Counted from the first letter of the stretch, positions 34,733 to 43,189 are shown. The stretch is DNA of 64,000 nucleotides from a candidate division WOR-1 bacterium RIFOXYB2_FULL_46_45 (GCA_001771585.1 MEUE01000003.1:248001-312000); one strand, 5' to 3'. Made by a program: numbers and translations. The notes: a model not told the origin generated them from the sequence alone.

Positions 34733-34746
34733 TGACAGTTAAAAAC

Positions 34747-35250
34747 TCAGTGCGCCACAAAACCAATGCAACTCGGTTTTTGTTCCGTCAACTGCCGGAT
34801 GACCTCAACCACGACCTGAATATCTTTTTCGTTTTTTAGGGTCTTGTTCTCAAGCTCCTTTAGCTTTTTTGACACTTCAACATGGCTGGATAAGATTCTA
34901 TTCAATCGGACAAATGCTCTCATGATAGCTATATTGACCAAAATCGCCCTTTCGCTCCTTAACACGGAAGACAGCATTGCAATCCCCTGTTCTGTGAAAG
35001 CATAAGGAAGGGTCCGTCTACCTCCCCAGCTTGACATTCCAGATTGGAATTTCAAGTTTTTGTATTCCTCTTTATTTAATTGAAACATGAAATCAGAAGG
35101 AAACCTCTTAATATTCCGCTTTACCGCTTTGTTTAAATTAAAAGTTGCAACCCTGTACAATTCGGCCAAGTCCCTATCTATCATCACTTTTTGGCCTCTA
35201 ATCAAATAAATTTTATTTTCAGCCCTTTCAATCGGTATCAAATTATTCAT
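34747..35250 (-). CDS. ORF6N-domain DNA-binding protein
   Basis: About 167 residues from MNNLIPIERAEN; GGAGG lies 8 bases upstream. IYLIRGQKVMIDRDLAELYR, VKRNIKRFPSDFMFQLNKEE and LPYAFTEQGIAMLSSVLRSE define the ORF6N family, typical of phage and mobile-element antirepressors. A coiled C-terminal helix follows. The leader contains a palindromic insertion (35286-35310) and a tandem octamer array, so the gene lies in repeat-rich sequence. Role likely regulatory; target unknown. Confidence 0.85.
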   Translation of the reverse strand: MNNLIPIERAENKIYLIRGQKVMIDRDLAELYRVATFNLNKAVKRNIKRFPSDFMFQLNKEEYKNLKFQSGMSSWGGRRTLPYAFTEQGIAMLSSVLRSERAILVNIAIMRAFVRLNRILSSHVEVSKKLKELENKTLKNEKDIQVVVEVIRQLTEQKPSCIGFVAH

Positions 35251-35277
35251 TTTAATCGCCTCCTTCCCATACTCCAG

Positions 35278-35318
35278 CAATTTTGCCGCCTGCCTTGCCG
35301 GCAGGCAGGCCAATTTTG
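35278..35318. repeat. 25-bp palindromic insertion with 8-bp direct flanks
   Basis: CAATTTTG occurs at 35278-35285 and again at 35311-35318, bracketing a 25-bp insert whose core is GCCTGCCTTGCCGGCAGGC. The flanks look like a target-site duplication. Read on the minus strand, 35291-35276 gives AGGCGGCAAAATTGCT, a chance or real sigma-54-like core built partly from the insert. Confidence 0.6.
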
Positions 35319-35327
35319 AGGGGAAAT

Positions 35328-35432
35328 CGTCAATCGTTGTCGGTGAGGGTAGTACGTATCGTTTCTCGTTGTCGTTTTCGGCCGTTGACGTCAACGATTT
35401 ATCGATACGTTCTATCGTTAACGTAACCGTAA
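35328..35432. repeat. Octamer array of the CGTT/AACG family
   Basis: Eight-base phased units such as CGTTGTCG (twice), CGTTGACG, TCAACGAT, TTATCGAT, ACGTTCTA, TCGTTAAC. About 45 bases near 35385-35430 match 60483-60531 in reverse complement with a few differences. Together with 35278-35318 it fills the space between the ORF6N gene and the activator gene. Confidence 0.65.
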
Positions 35433-35441
35433 GATTCTTTC

Positions 35442-36932
35442 TTAAGCAGATAGCTTATACTTCTTAACCTTATATCCCAACATCCGTTCAGTGAGGCCCA
35501 AGGCTTTGGCCGCTTTGCGCTGGGATTTATATTTTATGAGGGCTTCCTCAATCTTTTGCTTTTCAATCGATTCCACAATCTTGGGGAGCGTCGTCCCCTC
35601 CGCCTTGACCTCCACATCCTTCGCCGATAAGTTGCCGGGCAGATCCCTGGGACCGATCAATTCTTTACCGCAAACAATCACCGCCCGCTCGATCACATTT
35701 TCAAGCTCCCGAACATTTCCCGGCCAATCATAGCCGATCAGCATATCAAGCGCCGCGCGGCTGACTCCCTCTATTTTCTTATTGTTCTCTTTATTGTATT
35801 TGTGCGTAAAGTGCGCCACCAGAAGGGGAATATCTTCTTTCCTGTCCCTAAGCGGCGGGATGGTGACCGGAAAAACATTGATGCGGTAGAAAAGGTCGCT
35901 GCGGAACTTCCCCTCTTTCACCATCTTTTCCAGGTTGCGGTGGGTCGCGCAGATGATCCGCACATCCACTTTGATGCTCTTGTTCCCGCCCAGCCGCTCA
36001 AACTCTTTCTCCTGCAGGACCCGCAGAAGTTTCACCTGCGTCGCGTGGGACAAATCGCCGATCTCATCAAGAAAAAGGGTTCCGCCGTCCGCCATTTCAA
36101 AACGGCCGGCCTTCCTCTCTATCGCCCCGGTGAAAGCCCCGCGTTCATAGCCGAAAAGTTCGGACTCGAGCAAATTCTCGGGCAAAGCCGCGCAGGCAAC
36201 CTTGATAAACGGACGTTCCGCTCTCGGACTGGCATAATGGATCGCCGCCGCGACCAGCTCTTTTCCCGTTCCCGATTCACCCTTCAGCAAAACATTGGCC
36301 TGGCTCTGCGCCACCTGCCGCGCGCCGTCCAAAACATTTTCCATAATCGGAGAAGTGAAAACAATATTGCCGAATTTGTATTTACCTTTGATCTGCTGTT
36401 TTAACTGGATATTTTCGGCGACCACCGCCTGCTTGTCCTTTTCCGCCAGTTCCCTGATCTTGACCGCCTGCCCCACCATCGCCGCGATGATCGTCAAAAG
36501 CTTGACGTCCTCTTCGTAAGAAATATCTCCTTTAAAAAGGTGGTCGACCGAAAGCGCGCCGGCCACTTTGTTGCCAATTTTGATCGGAACACAGAGAAAA
36601 GCGAATTTCCCCTTGCGGGCCTGGGTGCGGTTTAAAAAGAGCGGCTCTTCCCCGATATCTTTCACCACCATCGGCTCACCCGACTCAACCACTTTGCCGG
36701 TGATCCCCTCGCCGATCTTATATTTCCCGCGCTCTTTTTCTTCTCTGGTCAACCCCTGCGCCACTTCGATTTTTAATTCGTTGGTAAACGGATCAACCAG
36801 AGTGATCGTCCCACGCTCCATTTCGAGCGAATCGGAGAGGACCTTTAAGACAGAGGGAAGATTTTTTTCTATATCAAGTGAGGAAGATAGAATATTGCCG
36901 ATTTCCGCCAGTATCTTGACTTTTTTATCCAT
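35442..36932 (-). CDS. Sigma-54-dependent activator with GAF domain (NifA/NtrC type)
   Basis: 496 residues. An N-terminal GAF domain (residues about 5-165, with KYKIGEGITGKVVESGEPM), an AAA+ domain with Walker A GESGTGKE, the sigma-54 contact loop GAFTGAIERKAGRFE and DEIGDLSHATQVKLLRVLQE, then a Fis-type helix-turn-helix at the end (KAAKALGLTERMLGYKV). It opens sigma-54 promoters on binding upstream sites. Architecture is NifA-like rather than a two-component NtrC. It is the only such activator in the window and the natural candidate for the three nitrogen promoters. Its start overlaps the end of the DUF1016 gene by 8 bases. Confidence 0.9.
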   Translation of the reverse strand: MDKKVKILAEIGNILSSSLDIEKNLPSVLKVLSDSLEMERGTITLVDPFTNELKIEVAQGLTREEKERGKYKIGEGITGKVVESGEPMVVKDIGEEPLFLNRTQARKGKFAFLCVPIKIGNKVAGALSVDHLFKGDISYEEDVKLLTIIAAMVGQAVKIRELAEKDKQAVVAENIQLKQQIKGKYKFGNIVFTSPIMENVLDGARQVAQSQANVLLKGESGTGKELVAAAIHYASPRAERPFIKVACAALPENLLESELFGYERGAFTGAIERKAGRFEMADGGTLFLDEIGDLSHATQVKLLRVLQEKEFERLGGNKSIKVDVRIICATHRNLEKMVKEGKFRSDLFYRINVFPVTIPPLRDRKEDIPLLVAHFTHKYNKENNKKIEGVSRAALDMLIGYDWPGNVRELENVIERAVIVCGKELIGPRDLPGNLSAKDVEVKAEGTTLPKIVESIEKQKIEEALIKYKSQRKAAKALGLTERMLGYKVKKYKLSA

Positions 36933-37983
36933 GTGATTTTAGCCTCAATTTTTTATCAATTTGCTTCTCGGTTGGCAATGCCAACTTATATTTTGAAGCG
37001 AATATTTTGTTATTTATATTGCCCAGTACATATTTGGCAAATACCGAATTTTTTTTGGAACAAAGGATAAGACCTATCGGCGGGTTTTCATCCTTTGCGG
37101 TCTCGTTTTCTCTGAAGTAATTAAGATAAAAATTCATCTGCCCGGCATCGGCGTGCGTCAATTCCCCGCGCTTAAAATCTACCAGGACAAAACACTTCAA
37201 AAACCGGTTATACAGCACCAGATCTATAAAGTAATGGCGGTTTGCCATGGTAATACGTTTCTGGCGGGATACGAAAATAAAACCCTTGCCCATTTCCAGC
37301 AAAAAATGCTCAAGCTTATCAATCACCGCTTGCTCAAGTTCCGTTTCGGTATAAGCCGTTTCTTCCTTAAGCCCGAGGAATTCCAGAAAATACGGATCTT
37401 TAACGGCGTCTTCGGGTTTTTCAACAACCTGCCCTTTACGCGACAGTTCTTTGATTTTTCTTTTGTTTTTACTCAAACACAGCCGTTCATACAACAAAGA
37501 ATCCATCTGTCTCCTAAGTTCTCGCATGGACCAGCCGTTTTCAGCGGCTTCAATTTCATAAAATGAGCGTGCTTGCAGATTGTCTTCCTTTAGCAATTCA
37601 CAATAATGTGACCAGGACAGTATAAATCTAACAGACACCGTCCGTTGCAATGCTTCTATCTTATCCGGTTTCGCAGATTCAACAGACAGTGTCTGTTGAA
37701 TCTTTATTGGAAATTCCAAATAAAAGCGGCGCATGTTTCTCAGATTTATTTCAGAAAACCCTTTGCCAAATTTAACAGACATGTCGCACGAAAGCCTTTT
37801 GATAAGTTCATCCCCATATACAGCCCTGGAATGTCCACCCTGCTCATATTCAACAATACGCCTGCCAACAAGCCAGTAGGTAACAACCTGCGCAGTATTT
37901 ACTTGTCTTAAAGCAACGCTCCGTCCCTGGGTTATAATTCCGGACAACTCTGTCAACAGGTGTTTATATTTTTGCTTCTTCAT
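36925..37983 (-). CDS. DUF1016 (YhcG) PDDEXK nuclease family protein
   Basis: About 352 residues from MKKQKYKHL. The N-terminal DUF1016 domain has VVTYWLVGRRIVEYEQGG and NLRNMRRFYLEFP. The C-terminal nuclease-like domain has YFIDLVLYNRFLKCFVLVDFKRG (D...D-x-K) and GLILCSKKN. Members occur with restriction and defence loci and may contact replication forks. The gene runs straight into the sigma-54 activator with an 8-base overlap, an unusual pairing. A -10-like TATACT lies 10 bases before the ATG. Confidence 0.85.
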   Translation of the reverse strand: MKKQKYKHLLTELSGIITQGRSVALRQVNTAQVVTYWLVGRRIVEYEQGGHSRAVYGDELIKRLSCDMSVKFGKGFSEINLRNMRRFYLEFPIKIQQTLSVESAKPDKIEALQRTVSVRFILSWSHYCELLKEDNLQARSFYEIEAAENGWSMRELRRQMDSLLYERLCLSKNKRKIKELSRKGQVVEKPEDAVKDPYFLEFLGLKEETAYTETELEQAVIDKLEHFLLEMGKGFIFVSRQKRITMANRHYFIDLVLYNRFLKCFVLVDFKRGELTHADAGQMNFYLNYFRENETAKDENPPIGLILCSKKNSVFAKYVLGNINNKIFASKYKLALPTEKQIDKKLRLKSHG

Positions 37984-38013
37984 ACAATTATGTAGTATAG
38001 ACAAAAATGTAGA

Positions 38014-40464
38014 TTATGTCAAGCAGACAACTTTCTGCGATGTAATATCCGACAACAGGCGCAGCTCATCCTCGGCAAACTCACGAACCTTGAGTACCTT
38101 CCCCAAACTTGGCAGGGAAGAAAACCATTCTTTATTAAAAAAGACCTCCTTGCTGTTCATGAACAAGGCGGCGTAGAAGATGTTGCTCTCAACCAAATCC
38201 AAAAAGAAGTGCGAGCCGAAAGAGAGCTCGGGCATAAAGCCCCCGGCCGGATCGTCAATCTCAATCAGGGCGGAGATATTGTTTATCTCCGCGAAATTGA
38301 CCGGAACCCCAAGCGACGGATCGCGCGTTCCCCACCTCCCCGGACCGATCAGGATCGTTTTCTCTTTGGTCTGCCGGTTGATCCTCCCGATCTCCCGGGC
38401 CAGCTCGTATTTTTCGGTCATCAGCAGATTGCCGTAAAGTTCGGGATCGATATAAATCAGCTTTTTGATCCCCAAAGAAACGTTCCCCCCCATAAAATTC
38501 CCCTTGGAAGAAAAAATAATTTTTTCTTTTGGAATTTTCTGTACGGGCAGAACAATGTTCTGCCCTACAGTGCCCCCTCCTTTTGCCTGCAGAGGCCGGC
38601 ATTGGACAATATTGATATTTAATTTTTTATCGGAAGAAAAATTAGCGGTAAATTCGACGTCAACCGGATAATCGTAGGCCGCTTCAAGCGTTTTTAGCAT
38701 CCGCCCCATCCTTTTTGTAAAATCTTCCTCCGAAAGAAATTTTTCAAAAGTCAGGGCCCAGGATTCTTCGTCAACTCCGATCTGCCTGAGCTTTTCCTCC
38801 GCCTCCCGGTCCCTTTTTCCGATCATCGAAAGATCGATCCCTTTTTCTTCTTTTTTCAGCTGTTCCAAAGAAACGGTCTCAAGCGCATTCTTTTTGATGT
38901 TTAAGACATCAACATCGTGCTGTGAAAACCTTTTTATTTTTTCCATGTCGGCATAGGGGCGAAGCAAAGGATTGTCGAGCGCAATGATAGCCGGATAATC
39001 CCCCTCCACCCGATTGACCGCCCGGGTCCCCAGGCCAAAAACCAGCCTGACCATCCCCGCTTTGGGATCCATTTTTTCGTGCCAGACAAAAGTGTTGTAA
39101 GAAAAGGCCACGCCGGCAAGAAAAGGGAAAAAGTATTTTTTATGGTTTGATCCGGAAACCCTCTGCACCAGAAGAGCCATCTGCTCGTCAAGCGAATTCA
39201 ATCCCCTCTGCAGGCGGTAGCTCAACGCCTCATCCGACATGGTGGAGGCAAAAACCCGGCGGACCGTCTCCTCAAAATTTTTGTAGCGCTCCTCCGGGCT
39301 CCCCTGGCTGACATTGAAAAAACTTTCGTATTTTCCGGCAAAAGCGTTGCCGAAACTGTCTTCCAGCAGGCTGGATGAGCGGACAATAATGGGAGATTGG
39401 CCGAAATATTCGATCATCTGCTGGAACTGTTCCCTGATCTCATCCGGAAATTTTCCGGTCAATAGTTTTTCCCTAAGCTCGGGGGCCTTGGAAAAATAAC
39501 CTTTTTCGGTCTTCTGTTCCAGCCACAGCTCCCACCAGCCGTTTTCCACTATATAAGAATAAAAGACATCGGAACCGATATAAAAAGAATCGTGCGGCTC
39601 GAGCTCTTTTTCTTCTTTTAAAATTTTACGGGCCAAAAGCATCCCGACCGCTTTCCCGCCGATAAAGCCGGTCCCGATCATGCGCGCTTTTATTCCCAAA
39701 ATATCCTCAAGTGTCAGATATTTTTTAATCAGCGAGAGCATCCGCTCTTCCCTGCCGAGCATTAGGCGACAGAGGCGGTTAATCGAAAGGTCTTCTTCTT
39801 TTTTTACGGCGCGAGGGGAAACCTCCGCCAGGCGGGCGGCGTCAACGCTGTTGACGACCGGGATAAACTTTTCGCCGTCTTCAAGATGCGGAAGGAACAT
39901 GGTCGGCGAATAGCGGTTCCACACTTTGAGCGGATGGACGTAAAACCGCTGGTCAAAATTATAGATATCGAGCAGAAGCTGGGTCGTCTCCCTGATCCTG
40001 GCGATGGTCTTATAAGAATGGTTGTTGCGCAAAATCGCGAAATAGGCGATCGTGTCCAGTTTAAAAAGATAGGGACAGGTGACCATGAAAAAATTTCCGA
40101 TCATCATATCGGTGGCCCAGGCGGACAAGAGGTCGGAGAGGCAGTCAAAGACATAAAAGGCCTTCAAGCCCGCTTTGGTTATAATCTCATGGACTTGCTT
40201 GGTAAAAGTTTCAAAGCCGGAAGAAGCGTCCAGTTCGTAAACTTTTATGTTTTTGTCTTTGGCAAGCAGGGGCGGATGCTTGGCAAAGCGGATATAGACC
40301 AGGTTCCTTTTTTCTTCCAGCGCTTTTTTTACATATGGCCTGATAAAATGAAGATAGCTTTCGATATTATCGACTTGAAGGACGACATTGTCACCCAGTT
40401 TGAGATTTTGCAGGATCTCGTCTAATCCTTTTAATCCGGTGCTGGCGGTGTCTAAAGACGGCAT
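38014..40464 (-). CDS. PEP/pyruvate-binding domain protein with RecA-like N-terminus
   Basis: About 816 residues from MPSLDTAS; GAGAGG lies 6 bases before this ATG. The first 200 residues look like a RecA/KaiC-type ATPase fold (STGLKGLDEILQNLKLGDNV). From about residue 255 there is a PPDK N-terminal nucleotide-binding domain (GGKAVGMLLARKIL; SPIIVRSSSLLEDSFGNAFA; EFTANFSSDKKLNINIVQCR). The swivelling phospho-His and PEP-binding domains of PEP synthase are absent, so it is not a complete PEP synthase. An in-frame palindrome at 38541-38568 follows the PPDK domain. The role is unknown; it could phosphorylate a partner protein. Confidence 0.7.
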   Translation of the reverse strand: MPSLDTASTGLKGLDEILQNLKLGDNVVLQVDNIESYLHFIRPYVKKALEEKRNLVYIRFAKHPPLLAKDKNIKVYELDASSGFETFTKQVHEIITKAGLKAFYVFDCLSDLLSAWATDMMIGNFFMVTCPYLFKLDTIAYFAILRNNHSYKTIARIRETTQLLLDIYNFDQRFYVHPLKVWNRYSPTMFLPHLEDGEKFIPVVNSVDAARLAEVSPRAVKKEEDLSINRLCRLMLGREERMLSLIKKYLTLEDILGIKARMIGTGFIGGKAVGMLLARKILKEEKELEPHDSFYIGSDVFYSYIVENGWWELWLEQKTEKGYFSKAPELREKLLTGKFPDEIREQFQQMIEYFGQSPIIVRSSSLLEDSFGNAFAGKYESFFNVSQGSPEERYKNFEETVRRVFASTMSDEALSYRLQRGLNSLDEQMALLVQRVSGSNHKKYFFPFLAGVAFSYNTFVWHEKMDPKAGMVRLVFGLGTRAVNRVEGDYPAIIALDNPLLRPYADMEKIKRFSQHDVDVLNIKKNALETVSLEQLKKEEKGIDLSMIGKRDREAEEKLRQIGVDEESWALTFEKFLSEEDFTKRMGRMLKTLEAAYDYPVDVEFTANFSSDKKLNINIVQCRPLQAKGGGTVGQNIVLPVQKIPKEKIIFSSKGNFMGGNVSLGIKKLIYIDPELYGNLLMTEKYELAREIGRINRQTKEKTILIGPGRWGTRDPSLGVPVNFAEINNISALIEIDDPAGGFMPELSFGSHFFLDLVESNIFYAALFMNSKEVFFNKEWFSSLPSLGKVLKVREFAEDELRLLSDITSQKVVCLT
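38541..38568. repeat. 28-bp GTA...TAC palindrome inside the PEP-binding gene
   Basis: Inner arms GGGCAGAAC / GTTCTGCCC around three bases; full unit 28 bp, starting GTA and ending TAC. In the gene it encodes VGQNIVLPV, in the same frame relative to GTA as the gltD and gltB units, right after the conserved NIVQCRPLQA end of the PPDK domain. Confidence 0.85.
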
Positions 40465-40466
40465 TG

Positions 40467-40721
40467 TCATCCTCTCCCGGCGTAAAAATATTTCATCGCA
40501 AAAAGGAGGAGAACGGTGGCACAGGTAAAGGCATTAGCTGCGATGACGATCCGGTCATTGATATAAAACCCGTAAATCGTCCAGCAGATTGTCCCGACAA
40601 TAATAATGAGGAGCATAACGGTTGAAACGTCATCAAGCTTTTTGGTCTTAAATCCCCGGATGATTTGGGGGATAAAGCCGGTGGAGGTCAAAAGCGCCGC
40701 GGCCAGACCGAAGAGTTTCAT
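40467..40721 (-). CDS. SemiSWEET-type sugar transporter
   Basis: About 84 residues from MKLFGLAAALL. A three-helix bundle with the PQ motif in TGFIPQIIRGFKTKKLDDVS, then ICWTIYGFYINDRIVI and a last helix. SemiSWEETs dimerise to move sugars across the inner membrane. The start is set by a -10 six bases upstream; an earlier Met would be upstream of the predicted transcript start. It overlaps or touches the next gene. Confidence 0.85.
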   Translation of the reverse strand: MKLFGLAAALLTSTGFIPQIIRGFKTKKLDDVSTVMLLIIIVGTICWTIYGFYINDRIVIAANAFTCATVLLLFAMKYFYAGRG

Positions 40722-40727
40722 GATCTT

Positions 40728-40733
40728 ATTATA
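40728..40733 (-). promoter_or_regulatory. -10 of the SemiSWEET gene, leaderless type
   Basis: Minus-strand TATAAT with 6 bases to the ATG at 40721. The region expected for -35 falls inside a truncated MITE-like element that begins at 40739. Confidence 0.5.
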
Positions 40734-40738
40734 CAATA

Positions 40739-40804
40739 ACTCACCCAAGTAATGTTACTGACCATTGCGGCCGCTCCGTCCCCTCTCTATTCTAGAGAGG
40801 GGAA
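40739..40804. mobile_element. MITE-like element, left half only
   Basis: Starts with the terminal ACTCACCCAAG and runs through the CCCCTCTCTATTCTAGAGAG hairpin, matching the first 65 bases of the full 173-bp copies. It ends a few bases before the DUF559 stop. Confidence 0.75.
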
Positions 40805-40810
40805 GGTGCC

Positions 40811-41173
40811 TTATTGTAAATAAGAAGATATTTTTGTGAGGACTTTTTTAAGGTTGGTTGTTATTTCTTTGTTTTTGAAGCGGATTATGGTAAATCCCAA
40901 GCTTTTTAAGACGTATTCTCTTGCTTCATCATAATCTTGTTGTTTCTCGTGAATCCCGCCATCAACCTCAATAACAAGTTGTGCTTCGCTGCAATAAAAG
41001 TCGGTAATAAAAAATCTTTTCTTATTATTCCATTTATATATTACCGGAAACTGGCGGAAAAACTTTTTTCCTAACAGCTTCCTATTGCGGAGCTCTTTCC
41101 ATAAAATCCATTCTGAATCGGTCGGGTTTTTACGAAGGTTTCTGGTTAAATATTTGATTAGATTGTAGTCCAT
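40811..41173 (-). CDS. DUF559 endonuclease-like protein
   Basis: About 120 residues from MDYNLIKYLT, preceded by GGTGAG 10 bases upstream. LRKNPTDSEWILWKELRNRK, FFRQFPVIYKWNN, FFITDFYCSEAQLVIEVDGG and EAREYVLKSLGFTIIRF are the DUF559/Vsr-like signature with the D...E-x-D/K nuclease core. The gene is sandwiched between a left-half element and a full element, whose first bases overlap the alternative start codons. Such an arrangement suggests the nuclease travels with, or moves, these elements. Confidence 0.85.
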   Translation of the reverse strand: MDYNLIKYLTRNLRKNPTDSEWILWKELRNRKLLGKKFFRQFPVIYKWNNKKRFFITDFYCSEAQLVIEVDGGIHEKQQDYDEAREYVLKSLGFTIIRFKNKEITTNLKKVLTKISSYLQ

Positions 41174-41179
41174 GCTATT

Positions 41180-41352
41180 ACTCACCCAAATAATGTTGCT
41201 GACCTTTGCGGCCGCTCCGTCCCCTCTCTATTCTAGAGAGGGGCAGAAAACAACTTATCCAATTGTAACATAAGAAAAGAATGGACCTCTCCCTCTCTAG
41301 GATAGAGAGGGAAAAAAGTAGAAACAAGGACTGAAGAGTTTCATGGGTGAGT
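41180..41352. mobile_element. MITE-like element, full copy 1 (173 bp)
   Basis: Terminal inverted repeats ACTCACCCA ... TGGGTGAGT. Inside are two hairpins (CCCCTCTCTATTCTAGAGAG type and CTCCCTCTCTAGGATAGAGA type). The other full copy at 42015-42187 is also exactly 173 bp. No coding capacity. Confidence 0.85.
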
Positions 41353-41458
41353 TAGAACTTACTCACTCCCCCCCCCTCTCCGGGATTGAGAAAATTTTGA
41401 AATTGTAAAAATTGTAAAATAACCTGAAATTTTATCCTAAAGGTCAAGATAAATAGTT

Positions 41459-41923
41459 ATGATTAACCCTTTAATCCGCGGCGCTGTGGATCTCTATCCC
41501 AAAAGAGCTATCATTTCTCATATGGCAACTCAGCTTCTTTTCTGTATTGCAACAGGAAGGTTCAATGGAACAGTAAGCGAACGTAGTGCTATATTTTTTG
41601 CCGTTCGTTTACAAGAAACACTACGTTTAGCAAGTAAAATAGATGATCCTCCCATCAGAAACAGTATCCCGCCCCATCTTTATTCCGTACTGGCATGCAC
41701 TGATCCAGAGCTATTATATCATTCACAATTACCATTGATAGCACACACGGCTTTCCTTGTTGATGACGATCCCCCTACTGTTGCAGAAGGAGGATCTCAT
41801 ATTGAAGAAGGGATTAGACTTCAATCCTATGAAAGGTTCGTTACTCATGAGCAAAAAATCGGCTACGACCTTCACTTATTCCCCCCTTCAGTATTAGCAA
41901 GAATAAATTTCCCCTCTCTATAA
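41459..41923 (+). CDS. Hypothetical 154-residue protein, possible element cargo
   Basis: Starts MINPLIRGAVDLYPKRAIIS; no family recognised. It contains an even mix of helix-forming residues, no signal peptide, and an acidic central stretch (FLVDDDPPTVAEGGSHIEEG). No clear ribosome site. A degenerate left end of the MITE-like element (about 41361-41390) lies before it and a right half (41937-42006) after it, as if it were carried by an element of this family. Confidence 0.4.
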   Translation: MINPLIRGAVDLYPKRAIISHMATQLLFCIATGRFNGTVSERSAIFFAVRLQETLRLASKIDDPPIRNSIPPHLYSVLACTDPELLYHSQLPLIAHTAFLVDDDPPTVAEGGSHIEEGIRLQSYERFVTHEQKIGYDLHLFPPSVLARINFPSL

Positions 41924-41936
41924 ATAAACAACAAAC

Positions 41937-42006
41937 ACATCTCTCCCTCTCTAGGATAGAGAGGGATAATGGCGGAGACAGGGGCTAAGAATTTTCATGG
42001 GTGAGT
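41937..42006. mobile_element. MITE-like element, right half only
   Basis: Matches the last 70 bases of the full copies, with the CTCTCTAGGATAGAGAG hairpin and the terminal GGGTGAGT. It follows the 154-residue gene by 14 bases and is joined to full copy 2 by the spacer TAGAACTT. Confidence 0.75.
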
Positions 42007-42014
42007 TAGAACTT

Positions 42015-42187
42015 ACTCACCCAAGTAATGTTGCTGACCTTTGCGGCCGCTCCGTCCCCTCTCTATTCTAGAGAGGGGCAGAAAACAACTTATCCAATTA
42101 TAACACAAGAAAGAAACGCACCTCTCCCTCTCTAGGATAGAGAGGGAAAATAGCGGAGACGGGGACTGAAGCTTATCTTGGGTGAGT
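42015..42187. mobile_element. MITE-like element, full copy 2 (173 bp)
   Basis: Terminal repeats ACTCACCCAAG and CTTGGGTGAGT, perfectly inverted over 11 bp. Same two internal hairpins as full copy 1, with scattered differences. It ends 7 bases before the nrpR stop codon. Confidence 0.85.
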
Positions 42188-42193
42188 AGGAAC

Positions 42194-43171
42194 CTACCCC
42201 ACATCCCAAAAACTTTTAAGCAGCTTAAAATCAACCAGCGCGGTTAGTGCTTTGCTTTCGGTTTTGATGCCGACTTCTTCAACCGCCGCGATCGGATTAA
42301 GTCCGCCTAAGAAGACCAGCCCGACCCGCTCGGTTGCGACCGGAACCCCCAACAAGGGCTGTCCGGGCTTCCCAATAATCCAGGGTGAGGCCAAGCCGAC
42401 TTCGCGGGCTTTTTTTAAAATCTCTTCCGCTCTCTCTTTTGAAACCGCCGGAATCTCGCGAAAACCGGCCATCACCTTGCCGGAACCGGTGTTAATCACT
42501 CCGCGGATATCGGTCATCCGACTTTTTATAAATATTTCGAGAGGATCAAGCGTTGAGCCGGAATAACTGATCAGATCGGTAAACCGGAGCGGCTTATTAT
42601 CTTTGATCTCCAGTATCCCGCCGAATTTTGATTCGACCGGAATGGAATTTTTAAGGAGGATCCCGTTCAAATTGACCGCGCAGAGCGTCCCAAACCCGAT
42701 CTTCCCTCCCGGAACTTGAACCGAACCAATTGATTCCCCCTCTTGTGCCACCAAAACCATCTGCCCGGCGCTTAATTCGTTGTCAAAAACTTGCGCTAAT
42801 GTCTGCTTGGCCATTTGGAATTTGTCTTTTGGGATAAAAGAGACGTTTAAGATTACCTTCCCCTTCTTTTTATCCAGATCAAAGTCCATTTGATAGGCCA
42901 TGCTGTCCATTCGCGAAGAGACAAAACCGACTTTCTCGGAGACAAAAGAATTCCCCAGCTCCTCCACCCCTTTTTCGGTGATAATCCGCCCCTCTTTCCA
43001 CTTCCCCTCGGTCAATCCTTTTTCATCCAGCATCTGCATATGATAACGGACCGTCCGCTCTGACAAGTCGATTCCGAGCTCCTTCAATTTGTCCGAAATC
43101 TCCTTCGATCCGACCGGCTCTTTCGACTGCGAAATTATCTTTAAAATCGCGTTTATTTTGCGTTCTACCAT
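42194..43171 (-). CDS. nrpR: NrpR-family nitrogen repressor
   Basis: About 325 residues from MVERKINAIL. An N-terminal winged helix (SKEISDKLKELGIDLSERTV) is followed by one NrpR/DUF128 domain with GVINTGSGKVMAGFREIPA and PLLGVPVATERVGLVFLGGLNP. In methanogens NrpR represses nitrogen genes and is released by 2-oxoglutarate; bacterial members are less studied. The start at 43171 is preferred over the ATG at 43177 because the -10 ends only 3 bases before the latter. A 2-oxoglutarate-sensing repressor fits the glnA, amtB and gdhA neighbours. Confidence 0.8.
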   Translation of the reverse strand: MVERKINAILKIISQSKEPVGSKEISDKLKELGIDLSERTVRYHMQMLDEKGLTEGKWKEGRIITEKGVEELGNSFVSEKVGFVSSRMDSMAYQMDFDLDKKKGKVILNVSFIPKDKFQMAKQTLAQVFDNELSAGQMVLVAQEGESIGSVQVPGGKIGFGTLCAVNLNGILLKNSIPVESKFGGILEIKDNKPLRFTDLISYSGSTLDPLEIFIKSRMTDIRGVINTGSGKVMAGFREIPAVSKERAEEILKKAREVGLASPWIIGKPGQPLLGVPVATERVGLVFLGGLNPIAAVEEVGIKTESKALTALVDFKLLKSFWDVG

Positions 43172-43180
43172 ACGCATATT

Positions 43181-43189
43181 ATTATAGCA
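43181..43189 (-). promoter_or_regulatory. Extended -10 of nrpR, leaderless type
   Basis: Minus-strand TGCTATAAT, 9 bases before the ATG at 43171. Half-sites TTGCCG on the plus strand at about 43192 and 43217 resemble the arms of the gdhA operator palindrome. Confidence 0.5.

Noticed and set aside
35276-35291. Fourth sigma-54 promoter, before the ORF6N gene
   Set aside because: The GG-N10-GC match is built partly from a palindrome insertion and there are no ACAAnnnTGT boxes upstream, so it may be chance.
38014-40464. Complete phosphoenolpyruvate synthase
   Set aside because: Only the nucleotide-binding PPDK domain is visible; the phospho-histidine and PEP-binding domains are missing and the N-terminus is RecA-like.
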